Assembly: GCF_039872765.1 (NCBI RefSeq)
Contig: NZ_JBDPZC010000012.1
Coordinates: forward strand, 1 to 64,000
DNA: 64,000 nt
DNA from: Roseateles_B flavus
Lineage (GTDB): Bacteria > Pseudomonadota > Gammaproteobacteria > Burkholderiales > Burkholderiaceae_C
Reading direction: 5' to 3'
Shown here: in pieces, positions 34,810 to 41,865 of the stretch
Numbering within the stretch: the first letter of the stretch is position 1
How the letters are laid out: each line of letters starts with the position of its first letter
The notes under the pieces: model-generated
What the model saw: only the letters and a program-made list of their open reading frames with translations
Told to the model about the DNA's origin: nothing
The model's database searches: none
Made by a program: the position numbers and the translations under genes

Positions 34810-35535
34810 TTACTTCTTGCTGAGCAGGGAGAGGAATTCGCGGCGCAGGTTGGGGTCTTTGAGGAAGGCGCCGCGCATCACACTGTTGGTCATCATGGAC
34901 TCGCTGTCCTTGACGCCGCGCCAATGCATGCAGAAATGGTCGGCTTCCATCACGATGCCCAGGCCGTCGGGCTGCACGCGTTCCTGCAGCTCGTTGGCCA
35001 GCATGGTCACGGCCTCTTCCTGGATCTGGGGGCGGCTCATGATCCAGTCGGTGAGCCGCGCGTACTTCGACAGGCCGATCAGGTTGGAATGCTCATTGGG
35101 CAGCAGGCCGATCCACACCCGGCCGACGATGGGGCACAGGTGGTGCGAGCAGGCCGAGCGCACGGTGATGGGGCCCACGATCATCAGCTCGTTGAGCCGG
35201 GTGATGTTGGGGAACTCGGTGACGTCCGGGGCCTGGACGTAGCGGCCCTTGAAGACCTCGCGCACGAACATCTTGGCCACGCGCTTGGCGGTGTCCTGGG
35301 TGTTGTGGTCGCTGTCGGTGTCGATCACCAGGGCGCGCAGCACGCCCTGCAGCTGCCGCTGGACCTCGGCCTGGATCTCGTCCAGCTCGCCGTCCTCGAT
35401 GAAGTCGGCGATATTGTCATTGGCGTGGTGGCGGCATTCGGCGGCCAGCAGCCGGTAGCGCACGCGCTCTGAGGCGGGCAGGGCGGCCAGCTCGTCGGCG
35501 CTGAGGGCGGGGAGGGGGGCGGTCTTGCCGGGCAT
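34810..35535 (-). CDS. folE: GTP cyclohydrolase I
   Basis: A 241-aa type IA enzyme converting GTP to 7,8-dihydroneopterin triphosphate, the entry to tetrahydrofolate and also queuosine. The zinc Cys/His motif SACSHHLCP and the later DHFCMHWRG (zinc Cys) are present, with LIGLSKYARL between. It shares a probable transcript with the BLUF gene. Two biosynthetic uses are plausible here: folate, and preQ0 through queC about 1 kb away. Confidence 0.96.
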   Translation of the reverse strand: MPGKTAPLPALSADELAALPASERVRYRLLAAECRHHANDNIADFIEDGELDEIQAEVQRQLQGVLRALVIDTDSDHNTQDTAKRVAKMFVREVFKGRYVQAPDVTEFPNITRLNELMIVGPITVRSACSHHLCPIVGRVWIGLLPNEHSNLIGLSKYARLTDWIMSRPQIQEEAVTMLANELQERVQPDGLGIVMEADHFCMHWRGVKDSESMMTNSVMRGAFLKDPNLRREFLSLLSKK

Positions 35536-35684
35536 TGCGGGGCCTCTCGGTTCTTCTATGGCGCGGATTGTGGCCTCTTTGAATGAATCCGGCGTGAGAG
35601 GTGCCCGCTTGGCCCCAGACGCTGAGCGGACAAGCGCCCGGCGCAGGCTTCACGCCGGCCTAATCCCCGCCGCGGGCCGGCACT

Positions 35685-35690
35685 TACACT
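35685..35690 (+). promoter_or_regulatory. possible -10 element of rsmB, close to its GTG start
   Basis: TACACT ends six bases before the rsmB GTG, and no Shine-Dalgarno is visible. If used, transcription would start at or next to the GTG, giving a leaderless message. No good -35 is seen. Confidence 0.35.
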
Positions 35691-35696
35691 GCCCGG

Positions 35697-37091
35697 GTGT
35701 CTGAATCCACCTCCCCCACTGCTGCGGGCATCCCCCTGCAGCGCCTCCTGCTGCAGACCGCGGACGCCGTCCAGGCCGTGCGCCAGGGGCGCTCGCTCAC
35801 GGACGTCCTGGCCCGCTGCCCGCGCGAGCTGCGCCCCGGCACCCAGGCCCTGAGCTTCCTGGTGCTGCGTCAGCTCGGCGCGGCCCAGGCCCTGCGCCGC
35901 CAGCTGGCGCCCAAGGCGCCGCCGCCCAAGGTCGAGAACCTGCTGCTGTGCGCCCTGGCCCTGCTGTGGCCGGCCGACGATCCACCCTATGCCGCCCACA
36001 CCGTGGTCGACCAGGCGGTGCGCGCCGTGCGCCAGCGCGCGGCGCCCAGCGCCGGCTTCGTCAACGCCGTGCTGCGCCGCTTCCTGCGCGAGCGCGAGGC
36101 CCTGGTTCAGGGCCTGCAGCGCGACCCGGTGGCCCATCACAACCATCCGCAGTGGTGGATAGACCGCGTCCGCCAGGACTGGCCCCTGCACTGGCAGGGC
36201 ATCCTCGCTGCCAACAACAGCCGCCCGCCCATGACCCTGCGCGCCAATGCCCGCCAGGGCAGCGCCGCGGCCTACCAGGCACGCCTGGGCGAGCAGGGCA
36301 TGGCCTCCCGCCTGCTGGGCGAGCGACTGCCCCAGGCCCTGCTGCTGGACCGGCCCCAGCCGGTGTCCGCCCTGCCGGGCTTCGAGCAGGGCGCCGTGTC
36401 GGTCCAGGACGCCGCCGCCCAGATCGCCGCCCCGCTGACCGTGGCCGCCCTGCAGGCACGCGCGGCGACCGGGCAAGACCTGACCCTGCCGGCCCTGCCG
36501 CCAGGCGCCCGGGTGTTGGACGCCTGCTCCGCCCCCGGAGGCAAGACCGCGCACCTGCTGGAGCTGCAGTCCCTGGACCTGCTGGCCCTGGACGCCGACC
36601 CCGAGCGCCTCGCCCGCGTGGAGGACAACCTGCGCCGTCTGCAGCTGCAGGCCCAGACCCGCGCCGTGGACGCCCGCCAGACCGCCCAGTGGTGGGACGG
36701 CTGCCCCTTCGACGCCATCCTGCTGGACGCCCCCTGCAGCGCCTCCGGCATCGTGCGCCGCCACCCGGACGTGCGCTGGCTGCGCCGCCCCGAGGACATC
36801 CCCCAGCTGGCCCGCATCCAGGCCGAGCTGCTGGACGCCTTGTGGCCCCTGCTCAAGCCGGGCGGTCGGCTGGTCTACGCCACCTGCTCGCTCTTCAGGG
36901 CCGAGGGGCAGGACCAGGTCGACGCATTTTTGCAACGCCAGCCGGACGCCGAAGCGGTGGAGTGCGCAGGGCTCACGGGCCATCTGCTGCCCGTGCCTGA
37001 CAATGGCTCCCAAGACGCGGCCGGGCAGGCTGTCCCGCTGGACGGCTTCTTCTATGCCCTGCTCCTGAAATCGCCCGCATCCACCCGCTGA
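35697..37091 (+). CDS. rsmB: 16S rRNA m5C967 methyltransferase
   Basis: A 464-aa SAM-dependent methyltransferase with an N-terminal NusB-like RNA-binding domain (about 10-150) and a C-terminal Rossmann domain. The SAM motif is CSAPGGKT (about 280), and the two Cys of the m5C mechanism are C347 (DAPCSASG) and C397 (TCSLF). It starts with GTG at 35697, the only start consistent with the NusB domain. It carries a copy of the dispersed GCAAGACCTGACC word (36473-36485), encoding G-Q-D-L-T with an uncommon CAA. It overlaps the DUF4390 gene by one base (TGATG), starting the conserved rsmB - DUF4390 - ntrY - RR block. Confidence 0.94.
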   Translation: MSESTSPTAAGIPLQRLLLQTADAVQAVRQGRSLTDVLARCPRELRPGTQALSFLVLRQLGAAQALRRQLAPKAPPPKVENLLLCALALLWPADDPPYAAHTVVDQAVRAVRQRAAPSAGFVNAVLRRFLREREALVQGLQRDPVAHHNHPQWWIDRVRQDWPLHWQGILAANNSRPPMTLRANARQGSAAAYQARLGEQGMASRLLGERLPQALLLDRPQPVSALPGFEQGAVSVQDAAAQIAAPLTVAALQARAATGQDLTLPALPPGARVLDACSAPGGKTAHLLELQSLDLLALDADPERLARVEDNLRRLQLQAQTRAVDARQTAQWWDGCPFDAILLDAPCSASGIVRRHPDVRWLRRPEDIPQLARIQAELLDALWPLLKPGGRLVYATCSLFRAEGQDQVDAFLQRQPDAEAVECAGLTGHLLPVPDNGSQDAAGQAVPLDGFFYALLLKSPASTR

Positions 37092-37762
37092 TGGTTTTCG
37101 CTCCCCTGGCGCATGAGGCGCCATGTCTGCTGCGCTGTGCCTGGCCCGCCAAGGGCCTGGGCAGCGCCGTGGCGTGGGGACCGCAGGTCCTGCGCTGGGC
37201 CTGGGGCCTGCTGCTGGTGCTGGCCCTGGTGATGGGGGTGGTGTCGGCGGCGCGTGCCGACGGCATCCACCTGACCGACCTGCGCACAGAGCGCACGGAC
37301 GAAGGCCTGCTGCTGAGCTTCAGCGCCCGCTTCGAGCTGACCAAGCCGGTCGAGGAGGCCTTGCTGAAGGGCCTGCCGGTCTACTTCCAGGCCGAGGTCA
37401 ACGTGATGCGCAGCCGCTGGTACTGGCGCGATGCCCGGGCCGCCCGGGGCGTGCGCAGCTGGCGTCTGGTCTGGCAACCCCTGACCCGGCAATACCGGGT
37501 GACCACCGAAGGCCTGCACCAGAACTTCGACAGCCTGCCCGAGGCCCTGGCCTTCATGCGGGGCGTCTCCGGCTGGCGCATCGCCGAGCCCCGTGACATC
37601 GACGAAGACGGCAAGTACTACCTCGAGTTCAGCTACAAGCTCGATACCTCCCAGCTGCCCCGCCCCATGCAGATCGGCCTGGGCGCGCCCCAGGGCTGGG
37701 GCCTGAGCGTGGAGCACAAGCTCAACCTCGCTTCCGACTTCAGCGGCCGGCTGCAGCCATGA
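37091..37762 (+). CDS. DUF4390 protein
   Basis: A 223-aa protein with one N-terminal transmembrane or signal segment (about residues 34-56) followed by a beta-rich domain of unknown function, DUF4390. The family is found almost only between rsmB and the NtrY-like kinase of betaproteobacteria, so a link to that two-component system is likely but unproved. The ATG overlaps the rsmB stop (TGATG), and the stop overlaps an ATGAGC at 37759, the probable original start of the kinase gene. Confidence 0.8.
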   Translation: MVFAPLAHEAPCLLRCAWPAKGLGSAVAWGPQVLRWAWGLLLVLALVMGVVSAARADGIHLTDLRTERTDEGLLLSFSARFELTKPVEEALLKGLPVYFQAEVNVMRSRWYWRDARAARGVRSWRLVWQPLTRQYRVTTEGLHQNFDSLPEALAFMRGVSGWRIAEPRDIDEDGKYYLEFSYKLDTSQLPRPMQIGLGAPQGWGLSVEHKLNLASDFSGRLQP

Positions 37763-37766
37763 GCGC

Positions 37767-37866
37767 NNNNNNNNNNNNNNNNNNNNNNNNNNNNNNNNNN
37801 NNNNNNNNNNNNNNNNNNNNNNNNNNNNNNNNNNNNNNNNNNNNNNNNNNNNNNNNNNNNNNNNNN
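37767..37866. other. assembly gap (100 N)
   Basis: A run of exactly 100 N, the conventional filler for a gap of unknown size. It directly abuts a tandem repeat, which probably caused the assembly to break, so the true copy number and reading frame through it are unknown. Confidence 0.98.
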
Positions 37867-38080
37867 CGCCCGGCCGCCCGAAGGCGCTCATTCCCGCCTG
37901 GCGGGACAGCACGCAGTGCGAAGGGTGCCCCAAGTGCCCGCCGCCCGGCCGCCCGAAGGCGCTCATTCCCGCCTGGCGGGACAGCACGCAGTGCGAAGGG
38001 TGCCCCAAGTGCCCGCCGCCCGGCCGCCCGAAGGCGCTCATTCCCGCCTGGCGGGACAGCACGCCCTGCGAAAGGTGCTC
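37867..38080. repeat. 75-bp tandem repeat at the 5' end of the ntrY-like gene
   Basis: Units begin at 37867, 37942 and 38017. The first two are identical 75-mers; the third diverges after about 48 bases. Each unit holds a perfect 7+1+7 palindrome, TCCCGCC-T-GGCGGGA. As 75 is a multiple of three, the repeat stays open in frame with the kinase and would add 25 Arg/Pro/Ala-rich residues per copy; it is also open on the other strand. Such units are typical of mobile intergenic repeats rather than coding sequence. Confidence 0.9.
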
Positions 38081-38082
38081 CC

Positions 38083-40338
38083 GTGAGCCGTGTGAGGCGC
38101 TGGGCCTGGCTGGTCTCGCTGCTGGCCGTCGCCGGGGCGGCCGGCCTGCTGGCCTTCCTGCTCTCCATCGGCGCCACCGCCGAGCGCGGCTTCTTCGAGC
38201 GGCACTACGGCTGGCTGTTCTGGCTGAACGTGGGCGTGGCGCTGATGCTGGCCACCGTGATCATCAGTGCCGGCGTGCGCCTGGTGCTGCGCGTGCGGCG
38301 TGGCAAGTTCGGCAGCCGCCTGCTGCTGAAGCTGGCCGGCATCTTCGCCCTGGTGGGTGTGGTGCCCGGCGTGCTGATCTACACCGTGTCCTACCAGTTC
38401 GTGAACCGTTCCATCGAGAGCTGGTTCGACGTGCGCCTGGCCAGTGCGCTGGAGTCCGGCCTCAAGCTGGGACAGGGCACGCTGGACGGCCTGGTCAACG
38501 AGCTGGGCGCCAAGACCAAGAACGCTGCCGAACGGCTGGGCGAGCAGGGCGGCAACCCGCCCATGACCCTGGCCCTGGAGCGCCTGCGTGACCAGCTCTC
38601 GGCCCGTTCCGTGAGCCTGCTGGGGGCCAACGGCCAGCCCCTGGTCGTGGTGGGTGGCGCCGAGAACCCCGCCCTGACGCTCAGCCGCACCAGCAGCAAC
38701 CTGCTGCGCGACGCCCGCCGCCAGGGCGTGATCAGCAAGATCGAGGGCCTGGAGGACGAGGCCAAGGCGCTGGAGGGGCAGGCCCGCATCCGTGCCCTGG
38801 CCCTGGTCCCCAGCAATGACTTCAGCCTGGGCGCCAGCGACCGCTACCTGATGGTGGTGCAGGGCCTGCCGGGCTCGGTGCTGGCCAATGCGCTGGCCGT
38901 GCAGAATGCCAATGTCGAGTACCAGCAGCGCTCGCTGGAGCGCGACGGCATGCGCCAGATGTACCTGGGCACCCTGACCCTGGTGCTGATCCTGGCTACG
39001 TTCGCCGCGCTGCTGCTCGCCGTGACCCTGGGTGACCAGCTGGCCCAGCCCCTGCTGCTGCTGGCCGACGGCATGCGCCAGGTGGCCCAGGGCGATCTCA
39101 CGGCCAAGCCCACCATGGCCTCGCGTGACGAGCTGGGCGGCCTGACCCGCAGCTTCGCCGACATGACCCAGCAGCTGGCCGACGCCCGCCACATGGTCGA
39201 GCAGAGCGTGACCCAGCTCGAGAGCGCCCGCACCCATCTGCAGACCATCCTGGACAACCTCACCGCGGGCGTGATCGGCTTCGATGCCCGCGGCGGCATG
39301 GACACCATCAACCCTGGCGCCACCCGCATCCTGCGCCTGCCGCTGTCGGCCTACCAGGGCCAGCGCATGGAGGCCGTGCCGGAGCTGCAGGAGTTCGCGG
39401 CCGAGGTCGCCCAGCGCTTCGCCAGCAGCGAGGATGCCGACGGTACCTGGCAGGACAGCTTCGAGCTCAAGCTGCCCGGCAAGGAGGCCCTCAACCTGCT
39501 CGTGCGCGGTGCCAGCCTGCCCGAGGGTGAGCGCCTGATCGTGTTCGACGACATCTCCGAGGTGGTCTCCGCCCAGCGCTCGGCCGCCTGGAGCGAGGTC
39601 GCACGGCGCCTGGCCCACGAGATCAAGAACCCGCTGACCCCCATCCAGCTGTCCGCCGAGCGTCTGCAGCACAAGCTGGAGGCCAAGCTGGAAGGGCCCG
39701 ATCAGGCCATGCTGGTGCGCTCGGTGGGCACCATCGTCAACCAGGTGCAGGCGATGAAGCAGCTCGTCAACGAGTTCCGCGACTACGCCCGCCTGCCCGC
39801 CGCCCAGCTCAAGCCGCTGGACCTCAATGCCCTGGTGGGCGAGGTGCTGATGCTCTACGTCTCGGCCCAGGAAGCGGGCTGTCTGCAGGCCGAGCTGAGC
39901 CCCGAGCTGCCCCTGATCGTGGGTGACGCCACCCAGCTGCGCCAGGTCATCCACAACCTCGTGCAGAACGCCCTGGATGCAGTTGCTGATCGAGAGCAAG
40001 GGCATGTGCGGGTACGCACGCTCAAATCCGTCGGCGACACTGGCGAGCTGCGTGGCTTGCGCCTCGTGATCTCGGACAACGGTCCCGGCTTTGCGGAGAA
40101 GGTCCTCAAGAGGGCCTTCGAGCCTTACGTGACCACCAAGTCCAAGGGCACGGGTCTCGGTCTTGCCGTGGTCAAGAAGATCGCCGATGAGCATGGGGCG
40201 CGGATCCGCCTCAGCAATCTGCATCCTGACGGCGACGAGTCCCTGCCGCCGAACGGCGCGCAAGTTTCGTTATCATTTTCAAAACTCGCGACTGCACCGA
40301 GCCCGGCCGAGCCGAGCGAAGCTCCCGGGGCCGCGTGA
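38083..40338 (+). CDS. NtrY-like membrane sensor histidine kinase
   Basis: A kinase of 751 aa counted from GTG 38083. Four hydrophobic segments lie at about residues 7-30, 45-68, 85-110 and 295-320, enclosing a periplasmic part, then HAMP (about 315-370), PAS (about 385-490), HisKA with H512 in LAHEIKNPLTP, and a HATPase domain with DNGPGF and TKSKGTGLGLAV. This is the NtrY architecture, sensing redox or nitrogen status in relatives. The start is uncertain: an in-frame ATG at 37759 overlaps the DUF4390 stop, but the gap and the tandem repeat lie between. The GTG is the first start after the repeat that keeps all the membrane segments. The response regulator follows 13 bp later. Confidence 0.88.
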   Translation: MSRVRRWAWLVSLLAVAGAAGLLAFLLSIGATAERGFFERHYGWLFWLNVGVALMLATVIISAGVRLVLRVRRGKFGSRLLLKLAGIFALVGVVPGVLIYTVSYQFVNRSIESWFDVRLASALESGLKLGQGTLDGLVNELGAKTKNAAERLGEQGGNPPMTLALERLRDQLSARSVSLLGANGQPLVVVGGAENPALTLSRTSSNLLRDARRQGVISKIEGLEDEAKALEGQARIRALALVPSNDFSLGASDRYLMVVQGLPGSVLANALAVQNANVEYQQRSLERDGMRQMYLGTLTLVLILATFAALLLAVTLGDQLAQPLLLLADGMRQVAQGDLTAKPTMASRDELGGLTRSFADMTQQLADARHMVEQSVTQLESARTHLQTILDNLTAGVIGFDARGGMDTINPGATRILRLPLSAYQGQRMEAVPELQEFAAEVAQRFASSEDADGTWQDSFELKLPGKEALNLLVRGASLPEGERLIVFDDISEVVSAQRSAAWSEVARRLAHEIKNPLTPIQLSAERLQHKLEAKLEGPDQAMLVRSVGTIVNQVQAMKQLVNEFRDYARLPAAQLKPLDLNALVGEVLMLYVSAQEAGCLQAELSPELPLIVGDATQLRQVIHNLVQNALDAVADREQGHVRVRTLKSVGDTGELRGLRLVISDNGPGFAEKVLKRAFEPYVTTKSKGTGLGLAVVKKIADEHGARIRLSNLHPDGDESLPPNGAQVSLSFSKLATAPSPAEPSEAPGAA

Positions 40339-40351
40339 ACAGTAGGCATAC

Positions 40352-41062
40352 ATGGCAACCATTCTTGTTGTTGACGACGAACTGGGCATCCGCGCCCTGT
40401 TGTCTGAAATCCTGACCGACGAAGGTCACACCATCGAGCTGGCCGAGAACGCTGGCCAGGCGCGCGCCGTGCGCGAGCGCATGCGGCCCGACCTCGTGCT
40501 GCTGGACATCTGGATGCCCGACGTCGACGGCGTCACCCTGCTCAAGGAGTGGGGCAGCAGCGGCCAGCTGACCATGCCTGTGATCATGATGAGCGGCCAC
40601 GGCACCATCGACACCGCGGTGGAAGCCACCAAGTTCGGCGCCATTGCCTTCCTGGAAAAGCCCATCACCTTGCAGAAGCTGCTGCGCGCCGTCGAGCAGG
40701 CCCTGGTGAAGACCGCCCCGCGTCCCGCTGCGCCGCCGCCCGGCCTGCCCAGCTATGCCGCGCGCCCCGAACTGCCCCTGCATGCCCACAGCGCCGTGAT
40801 GAGCCACGGCGTCCACAGCGTCGCCCCGGCCATCGCCCCCGTGCAGGCCCTGGCCTCCGAGCAGCTGTTCGAACTGGACCGTCCCCTGCGCGAGGCCCGC
40901 GACGCCTTCGAGAAGAGCTACTTCGAGTTCCACCTGGCCAAGGAGAACGGCTCCATGACCCGCGTGGCCGAGAAGACCGGCTTGGAGCGCACCCACCTGT
41001 ACCGCAAGCTGAAGCAGCTGGGCGTCGATCTTTCAAGAAACAAGCGCAACAGCCAAATTTAG
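40352..41062 (+). CDS. response regulator, receiver + Fis-type HTH (no AAA+ domain)
   Basis: A 236-aa regulator. The receiver domain has the acidic pair D9-D10, phospho-acceptor D52 in LLDIWMPD, and the T/K switch residues (MSGHG, EKP). A Pro/Ala-rich linker (about 125-175) leads to a C-terminal Fis-type helix-turn-helix (GSMTRVAEKTGLERTHLYRK, from about 204). NtrX proteins normally carry an AAA+ sigma-54 activation domain between these parts; here it is missing, so it probably regulates sigma-70 promoters like RegA/PrrA. It is the cognate partner of the kinase just upstream. Confidence 0.9.
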   Translation: MATILVVDDELGIRALLSEILTDEGHTIELAENAGQARAVRERMRPDLVLLDIWMPDVDGVTLLKEWGSSGQLTMPVIMMSGHGTIDTAVEATKFGAIAFLEKPITLQKLLRAVEQALVKTAPRPAAPPPGLPSYAARPELPLHAHSAVMSHGVHSVAPAIAPVQALASEQLFELDRPLREARDAFEKSYFEFHLAKENGSMTRVAEKTGLERTHLYRKLKQLGVDLSRNKRNSQI

Positions 41063-41071
41063 TGTTATAGT
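41063..41071 (+). promoter_or_regulatory. extended -10 promoter of tRNA-Phe
   Basis: TG-T-TATAGT is an extended -10 motif directly after the response-regulator stop codon, 57 bp before the tRNA. The -35 region is poor, as is usual for extended -10 promoters. Confidence 0.45.
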
Positions 41072-41127
41072 CATGGTCTTCGCTGATCACTGCGCCGCAA
41101 GACGCAGGCGGTCGGGAAGAAAAAAAT

Positions 41128-41203
41128 GGCCAAGTAGCTCAGTTGGTAGAGCAGCGGATTGAAAATCCGCGTGTCGGTGGTTCGATTCCGCCCTTGGCCA
41201 CCA
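41128..41203 (+). tRNA. tRNA-Phe (GAA)
   Basis: A 76-nt cloverleaf. Acceptor arms GGCCAAG and CTTGGCC pair perfectly, the anticodon loop is TTGAAAA with anticodon GAA at 41161-41163, the T-arm has GGTTCGATTCC, and the 3' CCA is encoded. A rho-independent terminator follows. Confidence 0.97.
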
Positions 41204-41214
41204 GAATTCGCAGA

Positions 41215-41242
41215 AGCCCGACCAGTGATGGTTGGGCTTTTT
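41215..41242 (+). terminator. rho-independent terminator of tRNA-Phe
   Basis: A 9-bp stem (41215-41223 with 41230-41238, one G-T pair) with a six-base loop runs into a TTTTT tract, 12 bp after the tRNA. Confidence 0.85.
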
Positions 41243-41287
41243 GCTTTCTGGCGCGGACCGAAAACCTGCGCGCCCGCGGCCGCGGGC

Positions 41288-41551
41288 TCAGCGGCCGCGG
41301 GCCGGCGGCGCTTCCCGGGTGACGATCTCCTGTCGCTTGTACTGCACCACGCCCTGCCAGGCGGAGCCCGCCACGCTGAGCAGGATCAGCAGGGCGAAGG
41401 CCTGCAGCTTGGTGATGCGGGGCATCTGCCAGATCGGCACGACGGCATGGTTCCAGCAGACCGCGAACACCCAGCAAAGAAGGTAGACGGCCAGCACCAC
41501 CAGCACGGCCGGGCCGAAGCCCATGGCCAGACTGCTCCATTCCATGTTCAT
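41288..41551 (-). CDS. small two-helix membrane protein
   Basis: An unrecognised 87-aa protein with two predicted transmembrane helices (about residues 10-32 and 48-66) and a short basic C-terminus. The start has GGGAGG six bases upstream, which supports a real gene. The stop codon is flanked on each side by a copy of the 12-mer GCGGCCGCGGGC (41276-41287 and 41291-41302). It lies between tRNA-Phe and a diguanylate cyclase and is divergent from the latter. Confidence 0.6.
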   Translation of the reverse strand: MNMEWSSLAMGFGPAVLVVLAVYLLCWVFAVCWNHAVVPIWQMPRITKLQAFALLILLSVAGSAWQGVVQYKRQEIVTREAPPARGR

Positions 41552-41865
41552 TGAGTCCTCCCGGCTCTGCCGCCGTCTCCCTTGTGTCGTCTCTTGTGGG
41601 CCGTGGCGCGCCGGATCGCCTCCGGGCCGCCCGGCCGGCGCGAAGTGTGCCATGGGGATGTGCACCTCGGCCCATCCCCTAAAATCGGGGGGCTGACAGC
41701 CAACCGTCAGCGCCGGTGCCCACATTGCGGCCCATGCATTCATGCGCGATCAGGGCATGAGGCCGGCGCGGGCCGTGGCGCTCCTCGGGAGTGCTCAGGT
41801 CGCCGGCAGCGTCAGGAAAACAGGGTAGCCCGGGTGTCAACGCAACGCCCAAGTTGGGGATCGCA
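41552..41865. other. divergent intergenic region with structured leader of the MASE1 gene
   Basis: No gene is seen in these 314 bp. TAAAAT at 41680-41685 is a possible -10 for the downstream diguanylate cyclase and would give a leader of about 175 nt. That leader holds several inverted repeats: 41692-41697 with 41706-41711; 41728-41737 with 41755-41765; 41781-41784 with 41788-41791. No known riboswitch consensus was recognised. The promoter of the small membrane protein must lie here too. Confidence 0.5.

Noticed and set aside
37867..38080. CRISPR array
   Set aside because: Units are contiguous 75-mers with no unique spacers and no cas genes nearby.
41128..41287. Integrated element at tRNA-Phe
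   Set aside because: No duplicated tRNA 3' end, integrase or composition shift is seen; the neighbours are ordinary chromosomal genes.
41700..41865. Cyclic di-GMP or cobalamin riboswitch in the MASE1 leader
   Set aside because: Neither the GEMM core nor the B12 box can be aligned; only unspecific hairpins are seen.
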